From Oryzisolibacter propanilivorax (GTDB lineage Bacteria; Pseudomonadota; Gammaproteobacteria; Burkholderiales; Burkholderiaceae_C): a DNA stretch of 64,000 nucleotides. This document shows positions 12,477-22,065 of the stretch, piece after piece. The DNA is taken from NCBI RefSeq assembly GCF_900103645.1, contig NZ_FNHP01000005.1, positions 124,001-188,000 of the forward strand. Reading direction: 5' to 3'. The stretch's first letter is position 1. Each line of letters opens with the position of its first letter. The notes beneath the pieces were generated by a model. That model was not told the origin of the DNA, ran no database searches, and was given only the letters and a program-made list of their open reading frames with translations. A program made the translations under genes and the position numbers.

Positions 12477-13901
12477 ATGACCTCTCCTCTCGACACCCTC
12501 ATCATCGGCGCCGGCACCGCCGGACTGGCGGCGCTGCGCGAAGTGCGCAAGCGCACCGACCGTTTCCTGATCGTCAACGATGGCCCCTGGGGCACGACCT
12601 GTGCGCGCGTCGGCTGCATGCCCTCCAAGATGCTGATCGAGGCCGCCAACGCCCTGCACGCACGCCGGCGCTGGGAAAACTTCGGCCTGTGCGGCGGCCA
12701 GGACGCGCGCGCCGACCTGCCGGCGGTGCTCGAGCGCGTGCGTGCGCTGCGCGACGAGTTCGTCGCCGGCACGCTGCGCGCCAGCGACGCCGGCGACCGG
12801 GCTGTCTCCGGCCGCGCGCGGTTGCTGGACGCCCGACATGTTGAGGTGGGCGGGCGCACCTGGGAAGCGCGCAGCATCATCGTCGCCAGCGGCTCACGGC
12901 CCGTCGTGCCGGATGAGTGGCTGGCCTTCGGCGACCGCGTGCTGACCACCGACACGCTGTTCGAGCAGCCCACCCTGGGGCCGCGCATGGCGGTGATCGG
13001 CCTGGGGCCGCTGGGCGCGGAGCTGGCGCAGGCCCTGGCGCGGCTGGGCGTGGAGGTGGTCGCGTTCGTCACCAGCGACCAGGTGGCCGGTTTGCAGGAC
13101 GCGCAGGTGAACGCCGCCCTGCTCGAGCAGCTCAAGCGCGAATTCGCCATCAGCGTCGGCCAGCATGCCCAGCTGCGCGAGCTGGCCGGCGGCATCGAGG
13201 TCAGCAACGGCCAGACCACGGTGGTGGTGGACCAGGTGCTGGCGGCCATGGGGCGCACGCCCAACATTGAGTTCCTGGGCGTGGACACGCTGGGCCCGGT
13301 GCTGGACGCGCGCGGCCTGCCGCCCATCGAGCCGTGCACGCTGCAGGTGGGCGACACCTCCGTGTTCATGGCCGGCGACGTGGACCGCGACCGGCCGCTG
13401 CTGCACGAGGGCGCCGACGAGGGCCACATCGCGGGCATCAACGCCGTGCTGGCGGCGCAGGGCCAGCCGCTGCGGCGCTTTCGCCGCCGGGTGCCACTGG
13501 CCATCACGTTCTGCGAACCGAACGCTGCCAGTGTCGGACTGCCCTGGAAGGAGATCGAGAGCCGGCCGCACCTGGTGGGCGAGGTGAACTATGCCCGCCA
13601 GGGACGCGCGCGCGTGGCGCAGCGCAACGCAGGCCTGCTGCGCGTGTATGCATCGCCCGACGACGGGCGGCTGCTGGGCGCGCAGCTGTGCGCCCCGGCC
13701 GGCGAGCACCTGGCACAGTTGCTGGCGCTGGCCATCGACCGGGAGCTGACGGTGCAGCAGCTGCTGCGCATGCCGATCTACCACCCGACGTTGGAGGAGG
13801 GCCTGCGCAGCGCGCTGCGCCAGGTCGCGCGGCAGCTGGAGCCGGCGAGCGACTCGGACCTGTCGGACTGCGAGAACCTGGGCGCGGCGGCGCTGGACTG
13901 A
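12477..13901 (+). CDS. Dihydrolipoyl dehydrogenase-like pyridine nucleotide-disulfide oxidoreductase
   Basis: FAD- and NAD(P)-dependent disulfide oxidoreductase of 474 residues. The N-terminal FAD motif is IIGAGTAGLAA (about 9-19). The redox pair is in CARVGCMPSK (C-x4-C). The NAD-binding GLGPLGAEL follows mid-protein. The FAD motif FMAGDVD precedes a C-terminal dimerisation domain with HPTLEEGL, the His-Pro-x3-Glu active-site motif. The C-terminus has a short acidic tail. It is not next to 2-oxoacid dehydrogenase genes, so the physiological disulfide substrate is unclear. Confidence 0.88.
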   Translation: MTSPLDTLIIGAGTAGLAALREVRKRTDRFLIVNDGPWGTTCARVGCMPSKMLIEAANALHARRRWENFGLCGGQDARADLPAVLERVRALRDEFVAGTLRASDAGDRAVSGRARLLDARHVEVGGRTWEARSIIVASGSRPVVPDEWLAFGDRVLTTDTLFEQPTLGPRMAVIGLGPLGAELAQALARLGVEVVAFVTSDQVAGLQDAQVNAALLEQLKREFAISVGQHAQLRELAGGIEVSNGQTTVVVDQVLAAMGRTPNIEFLGVDTLGPVLDARGLPPIEPCTLQVGDTSVFMAGDVDRDRPLLHEGADEGHIAGINAVLAAQGQPLRRFRRRVPLAITFCEPNAASVGLPWKEIESRPHLVGEVNYARQGRARVAQRNAGLLRVYASPDDGRLLGAQLCAPAGEHLAQLLALAIDRELTVQQLLRMPIYHPTLEEGLRSALRQVARQLEPASDSDLSDCENLGAAALD

Positions 13902-13998
13902 CAGCGCGGCGCGGCCGTCTTGGTACAGGCCGCAAACGCAGCGCCGCAGGCCTGGTTCTGTCGCGCAGTTCAGGTGCCAATGCCCAGGCGGGTGCGGC

Positions 13999-15147
13999 TT
14001 AACGCAGGCGCTCAGGTCCCAGGATTTGACGCTCCAACCCCTCCTGCGCCAGACGCGCATCCAGCGGCTCGTCCAGCAGCAGGTTGCGCGCCAGCCGCGC
14101 GGCGCCGGCGGCGCTCTGGATGCCGTAGCCGCCCTGCCCCGCCAGCCAGAAGAATCCTGGCACCGCGTCGTCCCAACCGATGACCGGGTCGCCGTCCGGC
14201 ACGAACGAGCGCAGGCCCGCCCAGGTGCGCGTCGGGCGGCGGATCTCAAAGCAGGTCATCTCCTCGATGCGGTGGATGCCCAACGCCACGTCCAGCTCCT
14301 CGGGCACCACGTCGTGCGGCGGCACCGGGTCGGCATTGGCCGGCGAGCCCAGCAGCTGGCCGGCGTCGGGCTTGAAGTACCAGTCCTCGGCGATGCCGAT
14401 CGCGGCCGGCCAATGGGTCGCGTCCATCCCGTGCGGGACGGAGAAGGTGAAGGCGGTGCGCCGGCGCGGCTCCAGCCCCACCGGCGTCACGCCGGCCAGC
14501 CGCGCAACCTCGTCGGCCCAGGCGCCGGCGGCGTTCACCACGGCGCGCGCGTGCATCACCTCGCCGCTGGCGAGCGTGACCTGCCAGGCGGCACCGTCGC
14601 CCGGGCGCGCCAGTCCCACCACCTCGACATCGGTGCGCAGCAGCGCGCCCGCGCGCCGCGCACCGCGCAGGTAGCCCTGGTGCAGCGCGTGCACGTCGAT
14701 GTCGGCGGCGTCCGGCTCGGCCACGCCGCCGGCCACGGCGTCGGGCTTCAGGCAGGGCAGCAGCGCCAGCAGGGCTGCGCAGTCCAGCCGATGCACGGCC
14801 GGGTTGCGCGCCTGGGCGTGCTTGAAGGCGGGCTGGATCAGGTCTTGCTGGTGCCGCGCCGCCACATAGGCCACGCCGCGCGGCGCCAGGATCGGTGTGT
14901 CCGCGAAGCCTGCCGGCGGCGCGTCGTAGAACGCACGGCTGGCGCGCGTCAGCGCCTGGATCGCGGGCGTGCCGTAGGTGGCGCTGTAGAGCGCCGCCGA
15001 GCGCCCGGTGGTGTGGTAGCCGGGCTGCGCTTCCCGCTCCAGCAACAGCACCTGCTGGCCGGCACAGGCCAGTTCCCAGGCCACCGACGCGCCGGCAATG
15101 CCCGCGCCGATGACCAGCACATCACAACGGGACTGCATCGCCTCCAT
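13999..15147 (-). CDS. FAD-dependent oxidoreductase of the D-amino acid dehydrogenase (DAO) family
   Basis: 382-residue flavoprotein of the DAO superfamily (glycine/D-amino acid/sarcosine oxidases). The dinucleotide-binding motif VLVIGAGIAGASVAWEL is at about residues 9-25, and the C-terminal FAD segment is FFWLAGQGGYGIQSA. The family dehydrogenates secondary or D-amino acids; the substrate is not evident here. The start at 15147 is fixed by AGGAGGA directly upstream. It is convergent with the flavoprotein gene to its left and divergent from the suf operon. Confidence 0.85.
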   Translation of the reverse strand: MEAMQSRCDVLVIGAGIAGASVAWELACAGQQVLLLEREAQPGYHTTGRSAALYSATYGTPAIQALTRASRAFYDAPPAGFADTPILAPRGVAYVAARHQQDLIQPAFKHAQARNPAVHRLDCAALLALLPCLKPDAVAGGVAEPDAADIDVHALHQGYLRGARRAGALLRTDVEVVGLARPGDGAAWQVTLASGEVMHARAVVNAAGAWADEVARLAGVTPVGLEPRRRTAFTFSVPHGMDATHWPAAIGIAEDWYFKPDAGQLLGSPANADPVPPHDVVPEELDVALGIHRIEEMTCFEIRRPTRTWAGLRSFVPDGDPVIGWDDAVPGFFWLAGQGGYGIQSAAGAARLARNLLLDEPLDARLAQEGLERQILGPERLR

Positions 15148-15259
15148 GGGTTCCTCCTGGTATCGCCTGTCGGTGCGCTTGCATGGTAGGCCGGCCGCCG
15201 CCGCAATCTCCCTGAAACAGGTGCGGGCTCCAGCCATTCCTGGGCACGACGGCAAAAGA

Positions 15260-15269
15260 TGCATACGAT

Positions 15270-15274
<5 letters not shown>
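15260..15274. promoter_or_regulatory. Palindrome at the 5' end of sufB, possible operator
   Basis: Inverted repeat TGCATA-CGA-TATGCA. The right arm contains the first possible sufB ATG (15270). If translation starts at the second ATG (15300), the palindrome is leader or promoter DNA and could be a regulator site. It has not been matched to a known motif. Confidence 0.35.
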
Positions 15275-16772
<1,498 letters not shown>

Positions 16773-16775
16773 TGC

Positions 16776-16838
16776 ACAGCCGAATCGGCCTCAAGCCCAT
16801 ATGGATGAACGGCTACCAGCTATCAAATTTAAAGGAAA
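16776..16838 (-). repeat. ATAGCTG-family repeat between sufB and sufC
   Basis: On the minus strand: AATTTGATAGCTGGTAGCCG, then CCATATGGGCTTGAGGCCG. It occupies nearly the whole sufB-sufC gap and stops just before the sufC ribosome-binding site. Confidence 0.75.
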
Positions 16839-16842
16839 CACG

Positions 16843-17619
16843 ATGACCAAACCCTCTTCCGCCCTGCTGGATGTGCGCGACCTGCGCGTGCAGGTGGGCG
16901 AGCGCACCATCCTGCACTCGGTCAGCCTGCAGGCGGAGCCGGGCTCGCTGTCGGTGCTGATGGGCGCCAACGGCAGCGGCAAGAGCACGCTGGGCATGGC
17001 GCTGGCCGGGCACCCGCACTACCGCGTGCTGGGCGGCCAGGCGCTGCTGGAGGGCCAGGACCTGCTGGCGCTGCCAGCGCACGAGCGCGCGCGCGCCGGG
17101 CTGTTCGTGTCGCTGCAGGCGCCGCCGGACATCCCGGGCGTGAAAAACAACCTGTTCCTGCGCACCGCGCTGAACGCCGTGCGCGCGGCGCGCGGCGAGG
17201 AGCCTCTGGACGCCTTCGATTTCATCGCCAGCGCCAAGGCCGCCGCGCGCGACCTGAGCCTGCCCGAGGCACTGCTCGGCCGGCCGGTGAACGAGGGCTT
17301 CTCCGGCGGCGAGAGAAAGCGCAACGAACTGCTGCAGCTGGCCCTGCTGCGCCCGCGCGTGGCGCTGCTCGACGAGATCGATTCCGGCCTGGACGTGGAC
17401 GGCGTGCGCGCCGTGGTGGCGCTGATCGGACGCCTGCGCGCGCAGGGCACGGCCATCCTGGTCGTGTCGCACTACCTGCACATGATCGAGCAGCTCGCGC
17501 CCGACGCCGTGCTACGCCTGGACCAGGGCTGCATCGCCGAGACGGGCGGCCTCGAGCTGGCGCGCGGCATCGCCCGCACCGGCTTTGCCCGCGCCGCCGA
17601 GCCGGCGCTGGAGGCTTGA
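16843..17619 (+). CDS. sufC: Fe-S cluster assembly ATPase SufC
   Basis: ABC-type ATPase that drives conformational change of the SufBCD complex. It has 258 residues. Walker A is GANGSGKS (41-48), the signature is FSGGE (153-157), Walker B is ALLDEIDSGLD (174-184) and the switch histidine is H210. The start at 16843 is supported by AAAGGAAA 7 bp upstream. An ATG 14 codons earlier lies in the repeat and was rejected. The motif set and position between sufB and sufD leave little doubt. Confidence 0.96.
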   Translation: MTKPSSALLDVRDLRVQVGERTILHSVSLQAEPGSLSVLMGANGSGKSTLGMALAGHPHYRVLGGQALLEGQDLLALPAHERARAGLFVSLQAPPDIPGVKNNLFLRTALNAVRAARGEEPLDAFDFIASAKAAARDLSLPEALLGRPVNEGFSGGERKRNELLQLALLRPRVALLDEIDSGLDVDGVRAVVALIGRLRAQGTAILVVSHYLHMIEQLAPDAVLRLDQGCIAETGGLELARGIARTGFARAAEPALEA

Positions 17620-17620
17620 A

Positions 17621-17760
17621 ATGAAACACCCCCTGAGCCGCTTCGCGCCTTCCCCCTCTCTCACGCTGCGCGCGGGAGGGGGACGCAGCCAGCGCGGCGG
17701 GGCGGCCCTTGCGCGGTTGCCCGCGCATGGGCCGCGCCCGTTTCATGCGATGCGGGTGGC
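17621..17760 (+). repeat. GC-rich Comamonadaceae-type intergenic repeat between sufC and sufD
   Basis: The stretch has CGCTTCGCGCCTTCCCCC, then CGCGGGAGGGGGAC and a GC-rich tail. Sequences of this pattern recur between genes in Comamonadaceae; that is recollection of the family and was not searched. A short open frame through it is judged not to be a gene. Confidence 0.5.
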
Positions 17761-17783
17761 GCGCAGCGCTATGGAAAACTGAG

Positions 17784-19028
17784 ATGGACACAGTACATGC
17801 CGACATCCTGGCCGCGCGCGACTGGCTGCAGCGCGGCGGCTGGTTCGCGCCGCACGCCGGCGAGGCCTTCCGCCACCTGCCGCCGCCCGCGCTGGCCCAC
17901 TGGCTCCATGAAGACCCGGCCGCGGCCTGCAACGCGGCGCCACTGGCCGGCGCCGGTTGGACGCTGCACCCGCTGCGCGATGGCAGCGCCGGCGGCGTGC
18001 AGGCGCAGTGGCTGGACGCGCGCGACGCCGCGCAGCGCGCGCAGCTGCTGGACGGCCTGCCCGGCCCGGCCCAGCCGGGCGACGACGAGGCCGCGCCTTT
18101 CGCCTGGGCGCATCGCGCCCTGTGCCGCCAGGGCCTGCGCCTGCGCATCGACGCGGCGCCCGGACGGGCGGCAGATGACGGCAGCGTCTGGCTGCAGCTG
18201 CGCCACCAGCCGCGCGCGCGCATCGAGGCGCCGCTGCTGGTGCTGGATGTGCGGCCCGGCGTGCATTGCCGGCTGCTGGAAACCCACGACTGGAGTGCCG
18301 CCAGCGGCTGCGGCCAGGCGCTGACGCAGAACCTGCAGGTGCACATCCGCCTGGCGCCCGGCGCCCGGCTGGAGCACCTGCGCATCTCCCAGCCCGGCGC
18401 GCACGACCAGGTGGCGCACCACCTGCACGTCCGCCTGGCGCGCGATGCGCACTACGCCCAGGCGCTGGTCGCCGGCAGCAGCGCCTACCACCTGCAGCGC
18501 AGCCGCATCGAGCTGGAAGCTGGTGCGCAGGCGCACAGCGCCGCGCTGCTGCTGGCCGGCGCCGCGCAGATCGACCACCAGGTCTACAGCCGCGTGCAGG
18601 CGCCGCAGGCGCACAGCACGGTGGAGACGCTGGCGCTGGCCCAGGGCCGCGCGCGCGTGGTGGCCAACGCGCACACCCACATTGCCCCGGGCGCCGCCCA
18701 GGCCAATGTGCGCCAGCGGCTGACCGGCATCCCGCTGTCGGGCCAGCCGCGCCTGACGCTGCGCCCGCACCTGGAAATCCTGCACGACGACGTGCAGGCC
18801 GCCCACGGCGCCACCTGGGGCGCGCTGCCCGAGGACGCGCTGTTCTACGCCGCCCAGCGCGGCTTGGACGACGACACGGCGCACACCCTCGTCACCGAGG
18901 GCATGGCGCGTGCGCTGCTGGAGGGCGCGCTGCCCCACTCGCCCTTGCTGCAGGACTGGCTGGAGGGCGGCGGGCTGGCCAACAGCCTGCGCTGGGCGCT
19001 GCGGCAGTCGCCGGAGGATGCAGGATGA
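17784..19028 (+). CDS. sufD: Fe-S cluster assembly protein SufD
   Basis: SufB paralogue that completes the SufBC2D scaffold and aids iron entry. It has 414 residues. The C-terminal beta-helix core carries the family motif AAHGATWGALPEDALFY, which includes the conserved histidine of SufD, followed by QRGLDDDTAHTLVTEG. The N-terminal half is poorly conserved, as usual. GAGATGG places the start at 17784. The gap to sufC (164 bp) holds a repeat, an unusual spacing for an operon whose other genes overlap. Confidence 0.93.
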   Translation: MDTVHADILAARDWLQRGGWFAPHAGEAFRHLPPPALAHWLHEDPAAACNAAPLAGAGWTLHPLRDGSAGGVQAQWLDARDAAQRAQLLDGLPGPAQPGDDEAAPFAWAHRALCRQGLRLRIDAAPGRAADDGSVWLQLRHQPRARIEAPLLVLDVRPGVHCRLLETHDWSAASGCGQALTQNLQVHIRLAPGARLEHLRISQPGAHDQVAHHLHVRLARDAHYAQALVAGSSAYHLQRSRIELEAGAQAHSAALLLAGAAQIDHQVYSRVQAPQAHSTVETLALAQGRARVVANAHTHIAPGAAQANVRQRLTGIPLSGQPRLTLRPHLEILHDDVQAAHGATWGALPEDALFYAAQRGLDDDTAHTLVTEGMARALLEGALPHSPLLQDWLEGGGLANSLRWALRQSPEDAG

Positions 19029-19030
19029 AC

Positions 19031-19088
19031 AATACAAAATTGATAGCTGAAGGCCCTTTGTTTACAGGGACCACAGGCAGATTTCATG
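19031..19088 (+). repeat. ATAGCTG-family repeat between sufD and sufS
   Basis: AAAATTGATAGCTGAAGGCC, CTTTGTTTACAGGGACC, then CAGGCAGATTTCATGCC. It begins just after the sufD stop. Confidence 0.75.
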
Positions 19089-19105
19089 CCGAAACGCTCT
19101 GTCTT

Positions 19106-19219
19106 CTCTCCCTCTCCCGCGCGCGGGAGAGAGCCGGGGTGAGGGTGGCTTCATCCCGTCCTCGCGCCTGTACTACCCCCTCATCCCAACGCTCTCCCAC
19201 AAGTGGGAGAGCAAGTGGG
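19106..19219. repeat. Inverted pair of REP-like palindromes between sufD and sufS
   Basis: The first unit (19106-19146) has the palindrome CTCTCCCGCGCGCGGGAGAG followed by GGGGTGAGGG. The second (19174-19219) has the mirrored order, CCCCTCATCCC then CTCTCCCACAAGTGGGAGAG. Together they resemble a two-unit REP/BIME arrangement in opposite orientation. Confidence 0.65.
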
Positions 19220-19244
19220 TCGCTCCAAGCACAAAGGCCCCGCC

Positions 19245-20513
19245 ATGGGTAAACCACACCCCCTGCTGCACACCCCGCTGCCGGTGGCCGAGCTGCGCGT
19301 GCAGTTCCCGATCCTGGCGCAGGCCATCCACGGCCATCCCCTGGCCTACCTGGACAACGCCGCCAGCACGCCGATGCCACTGCCGGTGCTGCAGGCGCTG
19401 GAAACGTTCGAGACACAGCAGCGCGCCAACATCCACCGCGGCGTACACACGCTCAGCCAGCGCGCCACCGACGCTTTCGACGCCGCGCGCGCCACGCTCA
19501 AGGACTATCTCGGCGCCACGGCCGAGCACGAGCTGGTCTTCACCAGCGGCACGACCGAGGCGCTGAACCTCGTCGCCCAAGGCCTGTGGGCCGGCGGGCC
19601 GGGCCACGCCTGGCTGCGCCCGAGCGACCGCATCATCGTCAGCGGGCTGGAGCACCACGCCAACCTGCTGCCCTGGCAGCACGCCGCGCGCATGAGCGGC
19701 GCGCAGCTCGACATCCTGCTGCCCGACGCCGAAGGCCGCCTGCACGAGGCCGACCTGGCCGCGCTGCTGGATGTGGGCGGCGCGCGCGTCTTCGCCGTCA
19801 CCGCCTGCGCCAACGCCACCGGCGAGCGCCCGCCCTACGAGGCCCTGCTGCGCCTGGCGCGCCAGGCCGGCGCGCTCACCGTGCTGGACGCCGCGCAGGT
19901 CGCGGCGCACGGCACGCCGGTGCTGGCGCAACTGCCGGATTGCGACTTCCTGGCGCTGTCGGGCCACAAGATGCACGGCCCGCTTGGCATCGGCGTGCTG
20001 GCCGGCCGACGCGAGGCGCTGGAGCGCCTGCACCCGCTGCGCCTGGGCGGCGACATGGTCGAGCAGGCCAGCTACCACGGCGCGCGCTACGCCGCCCTGC
20101 CCGCGCGGCTGGAGGGCGGCACGCCGAACATCGCCGGCGCCGTGGGCCTGGCGGCGGCAGCGCGCTTCATCGACCAGGCTGGCCGCGCCGCCATCGGCGC
20201 GCACCTGCAGGCGCTGCGCGCGCAAGCCGTCGCCGGCCTGCAGGCAATCCCCGACGTGCGCGTGCTCAGCCCGCACGCCACCGACGCCGCGCTGATCGCC
20301 TTCACCGTGCCCGGCGTGCACCCGCACGATGTGGGCCAGCTGCTGGACGAGGCCGGCGTGGCCGTGCGCACCGGCCACCACTGCGCGCAGCCGCTGCTCG
20401 AACACCTGGGCTGCGGGCCGACCACGCGTGCGTCCTTTGCCCTGTTCAACACGGCGGACGAGGTCGAGCGGCTCATCGCCGGCGTCGCCCGCGCCCGGGA
20501 GCTGCTGCAATGA
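19245..20513 (+). CDS. sufS: Cysteine desulfurase SufS
   Basis: Group II PLP-dependent cysteine desulfurase supplying sulfur to the SUF scaffold through SufU. It has 422 residues. The PLP lysine is K242 in SGHKMHGPLG; the catalytic cysteine is C380 in VRTGHHCAQP, the short-loop motif of SufS rather than IscS. The start at 19245 (MGKPHP) was chosen over a GTG 14 codons upstream that lies in a REP unit. Its stop overlaps the sufU start (ATGA). Confidence 0.95.
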   Translation: MGKPHPLLHTPLPVAELRVQFPILAQAIHGHPLAYLDNAASTPMPLPVLQALETFETQQRANIHRGVHTLSQRATDAFDAARATLKDYLGATAEHELVFTSGTTEALNLVAQGLWAGGPGHAWLRPSDRIIVSGLEHHANLLPWQHAARMSGAQLDILLPDAEGRLHEADLAALLDVGGARVFAVTACANATGERPPYEALLRLARQAGALTVLDAAQVAAHGTPVLAQLPDCDFLALSGHKMHGPLGIGVLAGRREALERLHPLRLGGDMVEQASYHGARYAALPARLEGGTPNIAGAVGLAAAARFIDQAGRAAIGAHLQALRAQAVAGLQAIPDVRVLSPHATDAALIAFTVPGVHPHDVGQLLDEAGVAVRTGHHCAQPLLEHLGCGPTTRASFALFNTADEVERLIAGVARARELLQ

Positions 20514-20959
20514 GCGATGCACTGAACGACCTGTACCAGGAGGTGGTGCTGGAGCACAAGCGCGCCCCGCGCAACTTCGGCCACCTGAGCTCGCCCACGC
20601 ACCGCGCCGAGGGCACGAATCCGTCCTGCGGCGACCAGGTGGCCGTCGAACTGGAGCTGGACGGCACGCAGCTGCGCGACATCCGCTTTTCTGGCCAGGG
20701 CTGCGCCATCTGCATGGCCTCGACCTCGATGATGACCGAGGCCGTCAAGGGCCGCGACGTGGCGCATGCCAACGCGCTGCAGCAGCACTTCCGCGCCGTG
20801 CTGACGGGCGAGCAGCAGCCCGAGGAGGCGCCGCTGGGCAAGCTGGTCAGCCTGGCCGGCGTGCGCCAGTACCCCAGCCGCATCAAGTGCGCGCTGCTCG
20901 GTTGGCACGCGCTGATGCATGCCATCGCCGAACACAACACCCAGGAGTCCCAGGCATGA
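20510..20959 (+). CDS. sufU: SufU-type sulfur acceptor
   Basis: Zinc-dependent sulfurtransferase that takes the persulfide from SufS; it resembles IscU but is not a scaffold. It has 149 residues. The ligand set is C40-x-D42 (PSCGDQ), C65 (GQGCAICMAS) and C127 (RIKCALL). The 20-residue insertion between the second and third cysteine that distinguishes SufU from IscU is visible (about residues 90-115). C68 is an extra cysteine. Translationally coupled to sufS and sufT by ATGA overlaps. Confidence 0.93.
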   Translation: MSDALNDLYQEVVLEHKRAPRNFGHLSSPTHRAEGTNPSCGDQVAVELELDGTQLRDIRFSGQGCAICMASTSMMTEAVKGRDVAHANALQQHFRAVLTGEQQPEEAPLGKLVSLAGVRQYPSRIKCALLGWHALMHAIAEHNTQESQA

Positions 20960-21510
20960 CCCACCGCCGCCACCGCGAGGACGTGCTGGTGCGTCGCACC
21001 GTAACCGTCGAGACCATCCCCAGCGGCATGCCGGTCGAGCTGGAGGCCGGGCAACTCGCGCAGATCACCCAGGCGCTGGGCGGCTCATTCACGCTGCTGG
21101 TCGAGGGCCAGCTGATGCGCCTGAAGGGCCAGGACGCCGACGCCATCGGCAAGACCCCGCCCGAAACGATCGCCGTGCCGGCCGACCTGCACGTGGACGA
21201 CCTGGAGCCGCTGGTCTGGAAGACCCTGGCCACCTGCTACGACCCAGAAATCCCGGTGAACATCGTCGACCTGGGGCTGGTGTACCGCGTGGCGTTCGAG
21301 CCGCTGGAGGACGCCGACAAGGTGCGCGCCGTGGTGGACATGACGCTCACCGCGCCCGGCTGCGGCATGGGCGAGGCCATCGCTGACGAGGTCTGCGACA
21401 AGATCCTGGCGCTGCCCGGCGTGGGCGAGATCACCGTGAACCTGGTGTTCGATCCGCCCTGGGACCGCTCGCGAATGTCCGAGGCGGCGCAGCTGGCGCT
21501 GGGGCTGTAG
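20956..21510 (+). CDS. sufT: Fe-S cluster assembly/maturation protein SufT (DUF59/MIP18)
   Basis: 184-residue protein with an N-terminal extension of about 75 residues and a C-terminal MIP18/DUF59 domain (about 80-180). The domain shows CYDPEIPVNIVDLGLVY and the TAPGCGMG turn with the conserved cysteine. SufT helps maturation of Fe-S proteins under high demand. It starts inside the sufU stop codon and ends the operon before a strong terminator. Confidence 0.92.
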   Translation: MTHRRHREDVLVRRTVTVETIPSGMPVELEAGQLAQITQALGGSFTLLVEGQLMRLKGQDADAIGKTPPETIAVPADLHVDDLEPLVWKTLATCYDPEIPVNIVDLGLVYRVAFEPLEDADKVRAVVDMTLTAPGCGMGEAIADEVCDKILALPGVGEITVNLVFDPPWDRSRMSEAAQLALGL

Positions 21511-21564
21511 GGGCCGCTTGGCGCGGTGGAGAGGCAGGCATTTGCGGCGCTGCTTGTGGCTTGT

Positions 21565-21640
21565 GCGTTTGGCGTTGAGCGTGAACCGCCGGGACACGCC
21601 CCTCGCCAAACGCCAAACGCCAAACGCTCAACTCTCAACG
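21565..21640. repeat. Tandem 7-mers with an inverted partner, downstream of sufT
   Basis: CGCCAAACGC occurs three times at 7-bp steps (21604-21627), followed by CTCAACTCTCAACGC. The inverse, GCGTTTGGCGTTGAGCG, lies at 21565-21581. The two blocks could fold into a long hairpin ahead of the suf terminator. Confidence 0.6.
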
Positions 21641-21641
21641 C

Positions 21642-21672
21642 AAAACGGCAGGCCAAGGGCCTGCCGTTTTTT
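21642..21672. terminator. Bidirectional terminator between sufT and the DUF2249 gene
   Basis: 13-bp perfect stem AAAACGGCAGGCC/GGCCTGCCGTTTT with loop AAG, A-run on one side and T-run on the other. It serves both convergent transcripts. Confidence 0.9.
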
Positions 21673-21690
21673 CGCCTCAGACGAACGAGA

Positions 21691-21981
21691 TCAGCCGCAT
21701 GCGCCGCCCGAGCAGCAGCCGCCGCCGGACTCGGCCGCGGCGCCGGCCACCTTGTCGATCTGCACGCGCCACAGCGCCGGGCCGGCCTGCAGGTAGCTCC
21801 AGTTGAACTGGCCGGGCGTGCGGCCCTCGAACTGGCGGCGCAGCGGCACCGGGTCGTGGTCGTTGACGATGACCAGCGCCTGGCCCACGGCCAGGTCGTC
21901 GAACTGGCCGAAGATCTTCGCGTGGCGCTCGTAGGGCGGAATGGTGCGGACGTCGATTTCGGTGACGGTGGGGGTGCTCAT
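21691..21981 (-). CDS. DUF2249 domain-containing protein
   Basis: 96-residue soluble protein. The DUF2249 core runs from IDVRTIPPYERHAKIF to QFNWSYLQAGPALWRVQI, covering almost the whole length. The C-terminus is a Gly/Cys tail with a CCSGGACG ending that could bind metal. DUF2249 genes often lie with nitrogen-oxide or oxygen-limitation genes; here the nnrS gene is directly upstream on the same strand (84-bp gap). Its biochemical role is unknown. Confidence 0.85.
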   Translation of the reverse strand: MSTPTVTEIDVRTIPPYERHAKIFGQFDDLAVGQALVIVNDHDPVPLRRQFEGRTPGQFNWSYLQAGPALWRVQIDKVAGAAAESGGGCCSGGACG

Positions 21982-22065
21982 GGTTCAACCTTTCTGGTGA
22001 ATGACGACTGCGGGAGCGTCGGGGAAACGGGAGAAAAAACAGGGGTGGAAAGACCGGCGGCGCGT

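Noticed and set aside
13902..13998. Possible terminator between the convergent flavoprotein genes
   Set aside because: GC-rich but without a clear stem plus T-run.
17621..17782. Short open frame between sufC and sufD starting MKHPLSRF
   Set aside because: It lies entirely in a GC-rich intergenic repeat, has no recognisable domain and ends before the sufD start. Frames of this kind arise in every copy of such repeats.
19203..19244. GTG start 14 codons upstream of sufS
   Set aside because: It falls in a REP-like palindrome; SufS homology begins after the ATG at 19245.
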